Positions 9,163-17,314 of a stretch of DNA of 64,000 nt are shown one piece after another. The DNA is from Alphaproteobacteria bacterium PA2 (lineage in GTDB: Bacteria > Pseudomonadota > Alphaproteobacteria > Caulobacterales > Caulobacteraceae). The stretch's first letter is position 1, and each line of letters begins with the position of its first letter. Under the pieces are notes generated by a model. The model worked only from the letters and a program-made list of their open reading frames with translations, made no database searches and was not told the origin of the DNA. A program made the translations under genes and the position numbers. Location: assembly GCA_002256425.1 (NCBI GenBank), contig NKIZ01000001.1:1509943-1573942 (forward strand), in the 5' to 3' direction.

Positions 9163-9693
9163 GTGGAGTCGTGTTGGGGGCTGCTCTGGAAGGGTCCGCT
9201 TAAGGGCCTGGAGCTTACGGCCGGATTCGACCCGTTGCGGACATTGCGATTGATTTTTGCTGAAGCCGCTCGCAAGCTCAAGCTTGCTACGTGGGATGGA
9301 AAAGTGCGGACCAGTTCAATTGTCGTGGCTGCGATGGCCTTCGCCGTCGGCTTGGCTGTGTGGCCCGCCTGGAACCTATTCGGGGGCCAGCGGCCAGGTG
9401 GAGCAAACGTACAGTGCATCGCCGGAGGTAAAGCCTGTATCGGTATGAAGCCGGAGATGGCCGTCTACCTTGACGATGATATTGGCGGCGCGCTGGACGT
9501 CAGCTGCGGGTTCACCAATCCGGGCGCGGGGGCTATGCGAAATCTGAACATCCTCGAACTGATGCGTGTCGATTGCGCCGAGGCCAAATACGTCATCTCC
9601 TTTTCGAATGGCCGCCGCCTGACCAACGTGTGGGTAGACAACGGGAAGATTGTTCGTCTGGACGACTATCCGAGACACTCGTTCGATCCTTGA
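9163..9693 (+). CDS. Hypothetical single-pass membrane protein
   Basis: The 176-residue frame has a short cytoplasmic part, one hydrophobic helix (SSIVVAAMAFAVGLAVW) around residues 50-70, and an extracytoplasmic domain with several Cys (QCIAGGKACIG, SCGFTNPG, RVDCAEAKY) that could form disulfides. It has less extreme third-position GC than its neighbours and sits beside the rearranged M28/SDR region, so it may be an acquired or fast-evolving gene. The start is uncertain; an internal start near the membrane segment is possible. I do not recognise the family. Confidence 0.55.
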   Translation: MESCWGLLWKGPLKGLELTAGFDPLRTLRLIFAEAARKLKLATWDGKVRTSSIVVAAMAFAVGLAVWPAWNLFGGQRPGGANVQCIAGGKACIGMKPEMAVYLDDDIGGALDVSCGFTNPGAGAMRNLNILELMRVDCAEAKYVISFSNGRRLTNVWVDNGKIVRLDDYPRHSFDP

Positions 9694-9815
9694 AGACGGT
9701 GTCTCCATTCCCCCCTTCTCGGAACTTTGGAAGGTCTGCTCTCGGGCAGAAAGCCCGAGCGGCGACACCGTGAGCAGGGACGCTACCAAATGAGCGCAAT
9801 GCGTCAGACCCTATT

Positions 9816-9844
9816 CCCTAGGCGTTCCGCGCCATGAGCCCGCC
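9816..9844. repeat. 29-bp direct repeat, left copy
   Basis: These 29 bases, beginning CCCTAGGCGTTCCGCG, are identical to 11372-11400. Both copies encode the last codons and stop of an SDR on the minus strand, and they flank the M28 peptidase gene. Confidence 0.95.
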
Positions 9845-9886
9845 GTCGACGGTGATGACCGCGCCGATGACGTAGCTGGAGGCCGA
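9818..9886 (-). pseudogene. 3' remnant of an SDR gene
   Basis: On the minus strand this short stretch encodes SASSYVIGAVITVDGGLMARNA followed by TAG. That is nearly the same as the last residues of the SDR encoded at 11374-12141 (SSYITGAVIPVDGGLMARNA). Similarity stops abruptly near 9886 and no upstream SDR sequence remains, so this is a broken copy. Nucleotide identity is total over 29 bases and about 75-85 percent over the rest, which means the copy is not a fresh exact duplication but comes from a related SDR gene or has had time to diverge. Confidence 0.8.
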
Positions 9887-9964
9887 CCATCACTGCATGC
9901 ATCCCTCCCTTGCCTGTGGCGCCGTCTGCGGCGAAGGTTGTCTTCATCCTTCAGGAGTTCCCCC

Positions 9965-11377
9965 TTGCGTCATCCTTTCCGAGCGGTCGTCCTGGCGGGC
10001 CTTGTCGCCACTGCGGTTTCCGTCGCCGCCCACGGCCAACCCGCCCCGAACGAGCATGACGTCCTGGACGAGATCGCTTCCGAAGTGTCCGCCGACCAGC
10101 AACGGACGACCATCGCCAAACTGGTCGGGTTCGGGACCCGCCACACCCTCTCCGATACAAAGTCCGACACACGCGGCATCGGCGCCGCCCGGCGCTGGGT
10201 GGCGGAGGAATTCAAGGCAATATCCAGGGAGTGCGGCGGCTGTCTCACCGTCGAGACGCCGTCTGAGGTGTTCACCGGACCGCGCGTTCCCAATCCCACG
10301 GAGGTGATGGACGTGCTGGCGATCCAGCGGGGGACGACAGATCCGAACCGGGTGATCGTCATCTCCGGCCACATCGACAGCCGGGTGACTGACCCCCTGA
10401 ACTTCACCTCAGACGCCCCCGGCGCCAACGACGACGCCTCCGGCACGGCGGCGGTGATTGAGGCGGCCCGTGTACTTTCCAAGCGCAAGTTCCCCGCTAC
10501 CCTGGTGTTCGCCGTGCTGTCCGGCGAGGAGCAGGGCCTCTATGGCGGCCGTGTCCTGGCCGACTATGCGACGAAGCAGGGTTGGCGTGTTGAGGCCGAT
10601 CTCAACAATGACATCGTGGGCAATTCCGAGGGCATCAATGGGGTGCGCGAGACCAACCGTGTGCGGGTCTTCTCGGAAGGCACCAAGACCGTCGAGACCC
10701 CCGCCGAAGCCGACAGGCGGCGCTATAACGGCGGTGAAGTCGACAGTCCGTCCAGACAGTTGGCCCGGTTCATGGCGGGTATCGCCGACCGCTATATGGG
10801 CAACTTCAGGGTCACGATGATCTACCGCACTGACCGCCTCGGCCGTGGAGGCGACCAGGTGGAGATGCTGAAGGCGGGATTTCCGTCCGTACGCGTCACG
10901 GAGGCCAACGAGAACTATAATCGTCAGCACCAGGACGTGCGCACCGACAAGGGCGTCAAGTACGGCGACGTGCTGGAAGGCGTCGACTTCGCCTACCTCG
11001 CCAATGTCACAAGATTGAATGTGCTCACCCTGGCCGCGCTCGCCAACGCCCCCGCCCCTCCGACACAGGTGCAGATATCGGGCGCCGTGTCCGCCAACAC
11101 GACGGTGCGGTGGCAGCCCGCAGCCGATGCGGCGCGCTATCGCGTATGGTGGCGCTCCACCACCGAACCCCAGTGGCGCTACAGCCGCGAAGTCCCCCCC
11201 GCCGGCCAGGCCGTGCTGACGGATGTCAATGTCGATGACTGGTACTTCGGCGTCAGCGCCATCAGCGCCGACGGCTGGGAGAGCCCGGTTGTATTCCCCG
11301 GCCCAGCCGGCAGCTGGACCCATGAGGAGGCGTCGCCGACCCCTGCCGCGCCGGGTACGCCCGGGTCGAAGCCCTAG
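9965..11377 (+). CDS. Secreted M28 zinc peptidase with C-terminal FN3-like domain
   Basis: The protein (about 470 residues) begins with a signal sequence (LRHPFRAVVLAGLVATAVSVAAHG). The M28 zinc site is complete: His in VISGHIDSR, Asp in GANDDASGTAAV, the Glu pair in VLSGEEQGLYGG, Asp in DLNNDIVGNSEG and a late His in NYNRQHQDVRTDKG. After residue ~375 a beta-rich region (TTVRWQPAADAARYRVWW) looks like a fibronectin type III domain. I favour the TTG at 9965 because AGGAG lies 7 nt upstream; a TTG at 9938 is also open. It should trim peptides outside the cytoplasm. The gene lies between a broken SDR 3' end and an intact SDR gene, with 29-bp direct repeats at both sides, and its stop shares CTAG with the SDR stop. 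Confidence 0.92.
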   Translation: MRHPFRAVVLAGLVATAVSVAAHGQPAPNEHDVLDEIASEVSADQQRTTIAKLVGFGTRHTLSDTKSDTRGIGAARRWVAEEFKAISRECGGCLTVETPSEVFTGPRVPNPTEVMDVLAIQRGTTDPNRVIVISGHIDSRVTDPLNFTSDAPGANDDASGTAAVIEAARVLSKRKFPATLVFAVLSGEEQGLYGGRVLADYATKQGWRVEADLNNDIVGNSEGINGVRETNRVRVFSEGTKTVETPAEADRRRYNGGEVDSPSRQLARFMAGIADRYMGNFRVTMIYRTDRLGRGGDQVEMLKAGFPSVRVTEANENYNRQHQDVRTDKGVKYGDVLEGVDFAYLANVTRLNVLTLAALANAPAPPTQVQISGAVSANTTVRWQPAADAARYRVWWRSTTEPQWRYSREVPPAGQAVLTDVNVDDWYFGVSAISADGWESPVVFPGPAGSWTHEEASPTPAAPGTPGSKP

Positions 11378-11400
11378 GCGTTCCGCGCCATGAGCCCGCC
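11372..11400. repeat. 29-bp direct repeat, right copy
   Basis: Identical to 9816-9844. It spans the overlapping stop codons of the M28 peptidase (TAG at 11375-11377) and the convergent SDR gene (TAG on the minus strand at 11376-11374). Confidence 0.95.
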
Positions 11401-12141
11401 ATCCACCGGAATGACGGCGCCGGTGATGTAGCTCGAGGCCGGCAGGCAGAGGCTGACCGTCACGTGGGCCACTTCCTCTGGCGTGCCATAGCGGCGCAGG
11501 GCTGTGCGGCGTTTGGCGAAGATGGTGCGGTCGACCTCGGGGACATTCTCGGTCATGCCCGTCAGGATCGGGCCCGGGCAGATGCAGTTGACTGTGATCC
11601 CTTCCGAACCCAGTTCGACAGCCAGGGCGCGGGTCAGGCCCAGGACCCCGGCCTTGGCCGCCGCATAGGGGCTGTCCCGGGAGGTGGCGCCCAGGGCCTC
11701 TGTGGAGGCGATGTTGACGATCCTGGGGGCGCTGGACTTGCGAAGCCAGGGCAGGGCGGCGCGGACCACCTGCTGGTGGGCTGTCAGCATGACGGCCAGG
11801 GCTCTGGCCCAGACGGCGTCATAGTTTGCAGCGTCTATGGCGGCGAAGGCTGAAACCCCGGCATTGTTGATGACGATGTCGAGGCCGCCGAACTTCGCAG
11901 CGATTTCGCCTACGACCGCGTTGATCTGATCGGTGTCGGTGACATCCAGCTTCCAGGCGGTTGCAGACTGACCGCGGGCGGTGAGGACCGCCGCCACGGC
12001 CTCCGCCGCCGCGAAGTCATGGTCAGTCACCGCCACATGGGCGCCCTCTGCGGCGAAGACCCCGGCGGTAGCTGCGCCCATGCCCGAACCGGCGCCGGTG
12101 ACCAGGGCGATGGAGCCCTTGAGGGATCTTGAGAGCGTCAT
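11374..12141 (-). CDS. SDR family oxidoreductase
   Basis: The 255-residue enzyme has the classical short-chain dehydrogenase layout: TGAGSGMGAATA for the dinucleotide, VINNAGVSAF, the catalytic Ser in NIASTEALG and the YAAAK pair in PYAAAKAGVLGLT, and the C-terminal VDGGLMA. It should interconvert an alcohol and a ketone with NAD(P)H. Its ATG overlaps the stop of the upstream SDR gene by 3-4 nt, so the two SDRs are co-translated. Its 3' end exists a second time at 9818-9886. Confidence 0.93.
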   Translation of the reverse strand: MTLSRSLKGSIALVTGAGSGMGAATAGVFAAEGAHVAVTDHDFAAAEAVAAVLTARGQSATAWKLDVTDTDQINAVVGEIAAKFGGLDIVINNAGVSAFAAIDAANYDAVWARALAVMLTAHQQVVRAALPWLRKSSAPRIVNIASTEALGATSRDSPYAAAKAGVLGLTRALAVELGSEGITVNCICPGPILTGMTENVPEVDRTIFAKRRTALRRYGTPEEVAHVTVSLCLPASSYITGAVIPVDGGLMARNA

Positions 12142-12875
12142 GACAGGGAAAGGCCTCCATCTACGATCAGGGTCTGCCCGGCCACATAGGCGGCCAGCGG
12201 CGAGGCCAGGAAAAGTGCTGCGCCGGCCATGTCGCCGGGGGTGCCCATCCGGCCCATGGGAATGGCGCGCAGGGCGCCCTCCATGCGCTGGGGGTTTTCC
12301 GTGGTGACGGCGGTGAGCTTGGTGGCCACCAGGCCTGGCGCCAGGCCATTGACCCGGATGCCTTCCCGGGCCCAGGCCTCGCCCAGGGTCTTGGTCAGGC
12401 TGACGGCTCCGGCTTTGGAAGCAGCATAGGCCGGATTGCCGCGGTTCGACTGAAAGCCCGAGACCGAACTGACAATGATGATCGAGCCCTGCGCCTGCGC
12501 CAGCCGGTCGTGGAAGGTGCGGGCGCAGTCCATCAGGCTGTCCAGATTAACCGCCATGACCCGGTCCCAGCCTTCGGGCTCGAACTCGCCCCGGCGATAT
12601 ACGACGGTCCCCTGGCAGAGGATCAGGACGTCCAGCCGGGGAATTTTCCCAGCGCATGCGGTGATCTGACCTCGATCGGCGACGTCTGCGCTGTCATAGA
12701 TCAAACCCGAGAGGTCAGATCCCTCAAGACCCTCATAATCGCTGGCGAGCGGCCTTGTGCCCCAGACATGGACCTCTGCGCCCCGCTCCCGGAAGCTGTG
12801 GGCCACGCCATTGCCGATCCCGCTGGACCCGCCCACGACGAGAACCACCTTGCCGGTGAAATCCAGCACATCCAT
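12138..12875 (-). CDS. SDR family oxidoreductase
   Basis: The 245-residue product has VVGGSSGIGNGVA as the dinucleotide loop, the catalytic Ser in IVSSVSGFQ, YAASK as Tyr/Lys pair, and VDGGLSLS at the C-terminus. The usual NNAG reads LCQGTV here, a variant seen in some SDRs. A strong GGGGAG ribosome site precedes the ATG. It is the first gene of the two-gene SDR operon; a paired SDR operon suggests successive oxidation and reduction of one substrate, but the substrate is not known. Confidence 0.92.
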   Translation of the reverse strand: MDVLDFTGKVVLVVGGSSGIGNGVAHSFRERGAEVHVWGTRPLASDYEGLEGSDLSGLIYDSADVADRGQITACAGKIPRLDVLILCQGTVVYRRGEFEPEGWDRVMAVNLDSLMDCARTFHDRLAQAQGSIIIVSSVSGFQSNRGNPAYAASKAGAVSLTKTLGEAWAREGIRVNGLAPGLVATKLTAVTTENPQRMEGALRAIPMGRMGTPGDMAGAALFLASPLAAYVAGQTLIVDGGLSLS

Positions 12876-12915
12876 CGCGTTTTCTCCCCGATTTTCTTGT
12901 TTCGAGACCTTGGCA

Positions 12916-12965
12916 GCAGCCCCCCGCCGGGTTCAAGTCGGAACTTGGGGATCGGGCGGGGCTGC
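12916..12965. repeat. Long interrupted inverted repeat in a divergent intergenic region
   Basis: GCAGCCCCCCGCC at 12916 pairs with GGCGGGGCTGC ending at 12965 (about 12 bp with one bulge), and inside it CAAGT-CGGA-ACTTG forms a second 5-bp stem. It lies between the divergent SDR (start 12875) and S10 carboxypeptidase (start 12992) genes. It could be a shared operator, or part of the 5' UTR of either transcript. Confidence 0.5.
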
Positions 12966-12991
12966 GCCGGATCATGGTCTGGGAGTGAGCT

Positions 12992-14557
12992 ATGCGTCGA
13001 TCCGTCCTGTGCCTGCTGGCCAGCGCCAGCCTTCTGGCCCCGTCGGCCGTCGCCATGGCCCAGGCCGCGCCGGAGACCCGGAAGGCCGAAGTCTCCGAGA
13101 AGACCGCCGGCAAGATTGCAGATGCCGATTTCGCCAGGGCGCCTGTGGCCGAGATCGCCAAGACCAGCCGCCATACGGTGAGCATAGATGGCCGGTCCAT
13201 CGCCTACACCGCCACGGCCGGAACCCTGACCCTGAGGGATGATGAGGGCAAGCCGATCGCCAGCATGTTCTACACCGGCTATGTGGCCGACCGGGGCAAG
13301 GGCGAGGCCGAGCGGCCGGTCACCTTCATCTACAATGGCGGGCCAGGATCCTCGAGCTTCTGGCTGCACATGGGGTCATTCGGTCCGGTCCGGGTTCTCA
13401 CCAATGCGCCCAACCCCGCCAGTCCGGCCCCCTTCAAGTGGATCAACAACAACGAGAGCCTGCTGGACAAGAGCGACCTGGTCTTCCTTGACGCCATAGG
13501 CGCGGGCTATTCGCGGCCCTTGGGCGATACGCCGGGCAAGACCTTCTGGGGCGTCGATCAGGACATTGACGCCTTCGCCAAGGCCATTGTCCGCTACATC
13601 ACGGTCAATCACCGCTGGAACTCGCCCAAGTTCATCTTCGGGGAAAGCTATGGCACCACCCGGTCCGGCGGGCTGGCCTATGCCCTGCAGGATCAGGGTG
13701 TCGCCCTGAACGGGGTGCTCCTGCTCTCGTCGATCCTGAATTACGGGGTCCGCGACAGCGGCTTTGACCGCATCTACCAGACCTACATTCCCAGCTATGC
13801 CGCGACGGCCGCCTACCACAACAAGCTGGCCCAGAAGCCGGCCGACCTGGATGCCTTCCTGAAGGAAGCGCGGGCCTTCGCCAATGGTCCCTATGGCGCA
13901 GCCCTGGCCAAGGGCAGTGACATTCCTGAGGCCGAAAAGCAGGCCATTGCCCAGCAGATGGCGAAGTTCACGGGACTTTCCGTGGACTACATCCTTCGCG
14001 CCGACCTGCGGGTGGATCTGTCCCGGTTCCGCAAGGAGTTGCTGCGGGATCAGCGCCGGACGGTCGGCCGGTTTGACAGCCGCTTCACCGCCATCGACCT
14101 GGACGCGGCAGGGGAGGATCCGGAGTATGATGCGTCGGATGTCCAGGTCGGCGGGCCCTATACGGCCTCGATCCACGACTATCTTGAGCGTGACCTGGGG
14201 TTCACCTCGGACCTGACCTATTTCCGGTCAGGGCCCGGCATCAATCAGGCGTGGGACTGGCGGCACAAGGCGCCGGGATCGAACCGCGCGGCGCCAGTTG
14301 CGAACACCGCCCAGGATCTGGCTGCGGCCATGCGGCAGAATCCGAAGCTGAAGCTCTATTCACTGAACGGCATTTACGAAATGGCCACGCCGTTTTTCGG
14401 GACCGAGTATGATGTCTCACACATGCAGCTGGATCCCAGCCTGAAGGGCAATGTGCGGTTCGCCTATTATCCGGCCGGCCACATGGTCTATCTGAATGTC
14501 GACGCCCTCAAGCAGATGAAGGCTGATGTGGCGAAGTTCTACGACGACGCCAGATAG
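12992..14557 (+). CDS. S10 serine carboxypeptidase family protein
   Basis: The 521-residue protein has a signal peptide (LCLLASASLLAPSAVAMAQA) and the S10 alpha/beta-hydrolase core: the oxyanion segment FIYNGGPGSSSFWLHMGSFG, the nucleophile Ser in IFGESYGTTRSG, and the His in AYYPAGHMVYLN near the C-terminus. It should remove C-terminal residues from peptides in the periplasm. A GGGAG site lies 6 nt before the ATG. Together with the M20, M28 and M1-type genes in this window it contributes to an unusually peptidase-rich neighbourhood. Confidence 0.93.
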   Translation: MRRSVLCLLASASLLAPSAVAMAQAAPETRKAEVSEKTAGKIADADFARAPVAEIAKTSRHTVSIDGRSIAYTATAGTLTLRDDEGKPIASMFYTGYVADRGKGEAERPVTFIYNGGPGSSSFWLHMGSFGPVRVLTNAPNPASPAPFKWINNNESLLDKSDLVFLDAIGAGYSRPLGDTPGKTFWGVDQDIDAFAKAIVRYITVNHRWNSPKFIFGESYGTTRSGGLAYALQDQGVALNGVLLLSSILNYGVRDSGFDRIYQTYIPSYAATAAYHNKLAQKPADLDAFLKEARAFANGPYGAALAKGSDIPEAEKQAIAQQMAKFTGLSVDYILRADLRVDLSRFRKELLRDQRRTVGRFDSRFTAIDLDAAGEDPEYDASDVQVGGPYTASIHDYLERDLGFTSDLTYFRSGPGINQAWDWRHKAPGSNRAAPVANTAQDLAAAMRQNPKLKLYSLNGIYEMATPFFGTEYDVSHMQLDPSLKGNVRFAYYPAGHMVYLNVDALKQMKADVAKFYDDAR

Positions 14558-14560
14558 GCA

Positions 14561-14947
14561 TCAGGTGCCAGGAGAATAGACCACATAGCCCCGCTCGATC
14601 ATGCGGCGCAGGGCTTCGTAGGCGGCGGAAAGCTCGTCGAAGGTCGAGCGAAGTTCGCCAAGCTTTTCAGCCTGTTGCGGGGTGATGGTCCCGCCGCCTT
14701 CCGTCATGGTGATGGCGGCCTTCACCCAGATGCCGCGGGCGTGGGCGGCGGCGACGGCAAGATGCTGCATCTTGGAAAGTTCAGCCGGGCTGAGCAGGGA
14801 CGCCAGGATCTCGCGATTTGAGGCATAGGCCGTGTAATCGATCTGCTCGAGGTGACCCCTCAGACGCCGCTGGGCGGTCGGGTCCAGATCATTTCCGGGC
14901 TCGAAGTGGTCGGAACTGTTTCGTGCGTAACCTGCGACACGGGTCAT
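14561..14947 (-). CDS. Hypothetical protein (128 aa), helical
   Basis: The frame starts at an ATG (14947) preceded by GGGAG at 7 nt; an ATG 33 nt further out is also in frame but has no such site. The product is soluble and mostly helical, with LSPAELSKMQHLAVAAAHARGIWVK in the middle and ELRSTFDELSAAYEALRRMIERGY near the end. I do not recognise a domain. Its stop lies 3 nt from the stop of the convergent carboxypeptidase gene. Confidence 0.7.
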   Translation of the reverse strand: MTRVAGYARNSSDHFEPGNDLDPTAQRRLRGHLEQIDYTAYASNREILASLLSPAELSKMQHLAVAAAHARGIWVKAAITMTEGGGTITPQQAEKLGELRSTFDELSAAYEALRRMIERGYVVYSPGT

Positions 14948-14995
14948 GGCGCTCTCCCGATCCGATGCGTTCATGCGCATCCGAAGAGCCGGATT

Positions 14996-15898
14996 TTAAG
15001 TTGCGGACGTTAAAGACCTATTTAGGCAGGCCTGCGCCACCAGGGGCCCGAGATCAGGGCCAAATTCCGGGAACAGATGGGGCTCGATGGCTTCCAGCTC
15101 CATGAGCAGGAGCTGACCGCGATGGGGCACCAGATCGACCCGGCAGGCCAGGGCCGGCGCGGGCAGGGCGTCGACGAACTTCTTCGCCGCTGCGATTTCG
15201 TCCGGTGTCGGGTGATGGACCTCGCTGCGGCCGCCATGGAGGACCTGGATCCGGTACTCGCCCTTGGCGGGGGACTTGCGAAGGGCGTGCGAGAAGGCGC
15301 CATCCACAAAGATCATCGAGATTTCGCCCGCGGTCACGATGTCGGGGATCAGGGGTTGGGCGAAGAGGGCGGCCGGCATCACGGCGCCCTCTGAAACATC
15401 TTCCCGCCGCAACTTTGATTGCCCGAAACCGCCGGCCCCCACCACGGGCTTGAGGACAAGTTCATCGGTTTCGAGGGTGTCAAAAATCCCGAGGACCGGC
15501 GTTGGCTTTTCGACGAAGACCGAAGGAATGACAGGCAGGCCCTTGCCGATCAGCTCCAGCAGGTACCGCTTGGACAGGTTCCAGGAGATGACATCCAGGG
15601 GGTTTTCGAGCGGTGTCACCGTCCGGGCCTTCTGCAGGAAGTCCAGGAATTCCGCCTGGTGCTTCACATAGTCCCAGGTGGTCCGCACCAGCAGGAGATC
15701 ATAGGCCGCAGGATCGCAAAGGCGCCAGTCTACCTCGATCAGCTGTGCGCCCCTGTCTTCCAGTGCAGGGCGGAAGGCGGCGATCTCCTGGTCATGCTCG
15801 AAGGCGTCGGGGCGACGGTCGACCGCCCCCGGCAGGACTTCAGCGCAGGCGAGATAGGCGACGCGCAAACTCAGCTGGCCGGTTTGTCTGGCGACCAC
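14996..15898 (-). CDS. ATP-grasp superfamily protein (RimK/glutathione-synthetase-like)
   Basis: About 300 residues. The N-terminal part (AAFRPALEDRGAQLIEVDWR, DLLLVRTTWDYV) fits the pre-ATP-grasp domain, ELVLKPVVGAGGFGQSKL is the ATP-binding Lys/Gly-rich loop, and MELEAIEPHLFPEFG carries the metal-binding Glu residues. Such enzymes ligate a carboxylate to an amine using ATP; some act in cycloserine-type or peptide-like pathways. The first start is a GTG inside the 3' end of the OMF gene, overlapping it by 28 nt, and has no strong ribosome site; a TTG at 15868 is an alternative. The overlap suggests co-transcription with the efflux genes. Confidence 0.8.
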   Translation of the reverse strand: MVARQTGQLSLRVAYLACAEVLPGAVDRRPDAFEHDQEIAAFRPALEDRGAQLIEVDWRLCDPAAYDLLLVRTTWDYVKHQAEFLDFLQKARTVTPLENPLDVISWNLSKRYLLELIGKGLPVIPSVFVEKPTPVLGIFDTLETDELVLKPVVGAGGFGQSKLRREDVSEGAVMPAALFAQPLIPDIVTAGEISMIFVDGAFSHALRKSPAKGEYRIQVLHGGRSEVHHPTPDEIAAAKKFVDALPAPALACRVDLVPHRGQLLLMELEAIEPHLFPEFGPDLGPLVAQACLNRSLTSAT

Positions 15899-17310
15899 CG
15901 GCCCGAGGTGGCGGTCATCAGGTCAATCAGGTTCGCCGCCCGGCGGCTTTCGACTTCCAGCGTACTGCGTCGGGCGCGGTTGACCTCCTTGCGGGCATTG
16001 GCCACGTCAATCCGGGGGCCGCCGCCAAGACGGTATGCAGCCTCGGCGTCCTTCAGGTTTTCCTGGGCGACCAGTTCGAAAAGGTGGGCCGCTTCCAGGG
16101 ACAGGTCGTCCTGCCCCAGGGCGCTCATGGAGTCCGCCACCTGGAGCAGGGCGCGCAGGACCGTACTCCGGTAGCGGGCCTCCGCCGCCCTGGCGTTGGC
16201 TACTGCAGCCGTCTTGGCGGCCTTGAGGCGGCCGCCATTGAGCACAGGCGCGGTCAGACCGGCGATCAGCTCCCAGCCCGTCGAGTCATAGCTGAAGAGG
16301 CTCTCCGGCTCGACAGACCCCTGGGTCAGCCTGGCGGTCAGCTTGATGTCGGGAAACAGGTCCGCCGTCGCCACGCCGATCTGGGCCGTCGCCGCATGCA
16401 GTTCAGCATCCGCCGCCAGTATGTCGGGTCTCTGACGCACAAGACTGGAGGGCAGGGCGACAGGCACGGCCTTGGGCAGGGTGAAGTCGCTGACCTTGAA
16501 GTCTGGCGGCGACCATTCCGCCGGTGACTTGCCGACCAGATAGGCCAGCTGATGCCGGGCGGCGTCGATTTCCCGGGTCAGGGCCGGTCTCATGCCCTGG
16601 TCCCGGGCCAGCAATCCATAGCCGCTGGCCGTAGCCGCCGAACCGGATCCGCCAGCCGCCTCTGATTTCTGAAGCATGTCGATCGTCTGGTGATCGTCCC
16701 GGATAACGGCGTCCAGAGCGTCGCGCTGGGCGTGGAGATAGGCGATCTTCAGGGCCTGTACGGCGATATTGCCCGTCAGGGCCAGGTAGGCGGCCTCTGC
16801 ACGATAGGCTTCGGCCTCAGCCCTTGCCCTTGCCCCTTCAAGGGCCCTGCGACGGCCGCCAAACAGGTCAAGGTCGTAGGAGACCGTCCCGCCGATGGAG
16901 TAGAGATTGAGGGTCGGGCTGGGAAATCCCACAAAGCCAAAGGACTGGGTGTTGATCCGTTCGCGCTTGGGCGAAGCCTCCAGGCTGGCCTGGGGCGAAA
17001 GCGCGCCCTGTGCCGCCGCCGTCTGCGCCTGGGCCCTGGCAAGGACGGCGTTGGCCTCCTCGATCGTCGGGTTGTCCTTGAGGGCGAGGCGCATGACCTC
17101 GTCCAGGGCGGGAGAGCCCAGGGGTGTCCACCAGGCGCCTGCCTGGCGGGCGTTGGGCGAAAGGGTCAGGGATGTGGCCCTGGCGTCGCCCTGCATGGGG
17201 TAGGTGGTGGCCACAGGCGCCGCCGGCGGGGCATGGTCCGGCCCGACCGTCGCACAGCCTCCAAGGCTCAGGACAAGCGCTGTCGTCAGAAGGCGCGCAC
17301 GCAGGACCAT
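15871..17310 (-). CDS. Outer-membrane factor of a tripartite efflux system (NodT family)
   Basis: The 479-residue lipoprotein starts at ATG 17310 with a lipobox (LVLSLGGCATVGPDH). Its two repeats of OEP sequence follow (ALKDNPTIEEANAVLARAQA and AYRLGGGPRIDVANARKEVN). It forms a trimeric outer-membrane channel. The frame is open about 50 codons further upstream but that part overlaps the HlyD gene and has no signal features. Only 4 nt separate it from the HlyD stop, so the two form one operon, and an ATP-grasp gene overlaps its 3' end. Confidence 0.93.
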   Translation of the reverse strand: MVLRARLLTTALVLSLGGCATVGPDHAPPAAPVATTYPMQGDARATSLTLSPNARQAGAWWTPLGSPALDEVMRLALKDNPTIEEANAVLARAQAQTAAAQGALSPQASLEASPKRERINTQSFGFVGFPSPTLNLYSIGGTVSYDLDLFGGRRRALEGARARAEAEAYRAEAAYLALTGNIAVQALKIAYLHAQRDALDAVIRDDHQTIDMLQKSEAAGGSGSAATASGYGLLARDQGMRPALTREIDAARHQLAYLVGKSPAEWSPPDFKVSDFTLPKAVPVALPSSLVRQRPDILAADAELHAATAQIGVATADLFPDIKLTARLTQGSVEPESLFSYDSTGWELIAGLTAPVLNGGRLKAAKTAAVANARAAEARYRSTVLRALLQVADSMSALGQDDLSLEAAHLFELVAQENLKDAEAAYRLGGGPRIDVANARKEVNRARRSTLEVESRRAANLIDLMTATSGRWSPDKPAS

Positions 17311-17314
17311 GGGC

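Noticed and set aside
9816..11400. Insertion sequence around the M28 gene
   Set aside because: No transposase or terminal inverted repeats; the 29-bp direct repeats are SDR coding ends.
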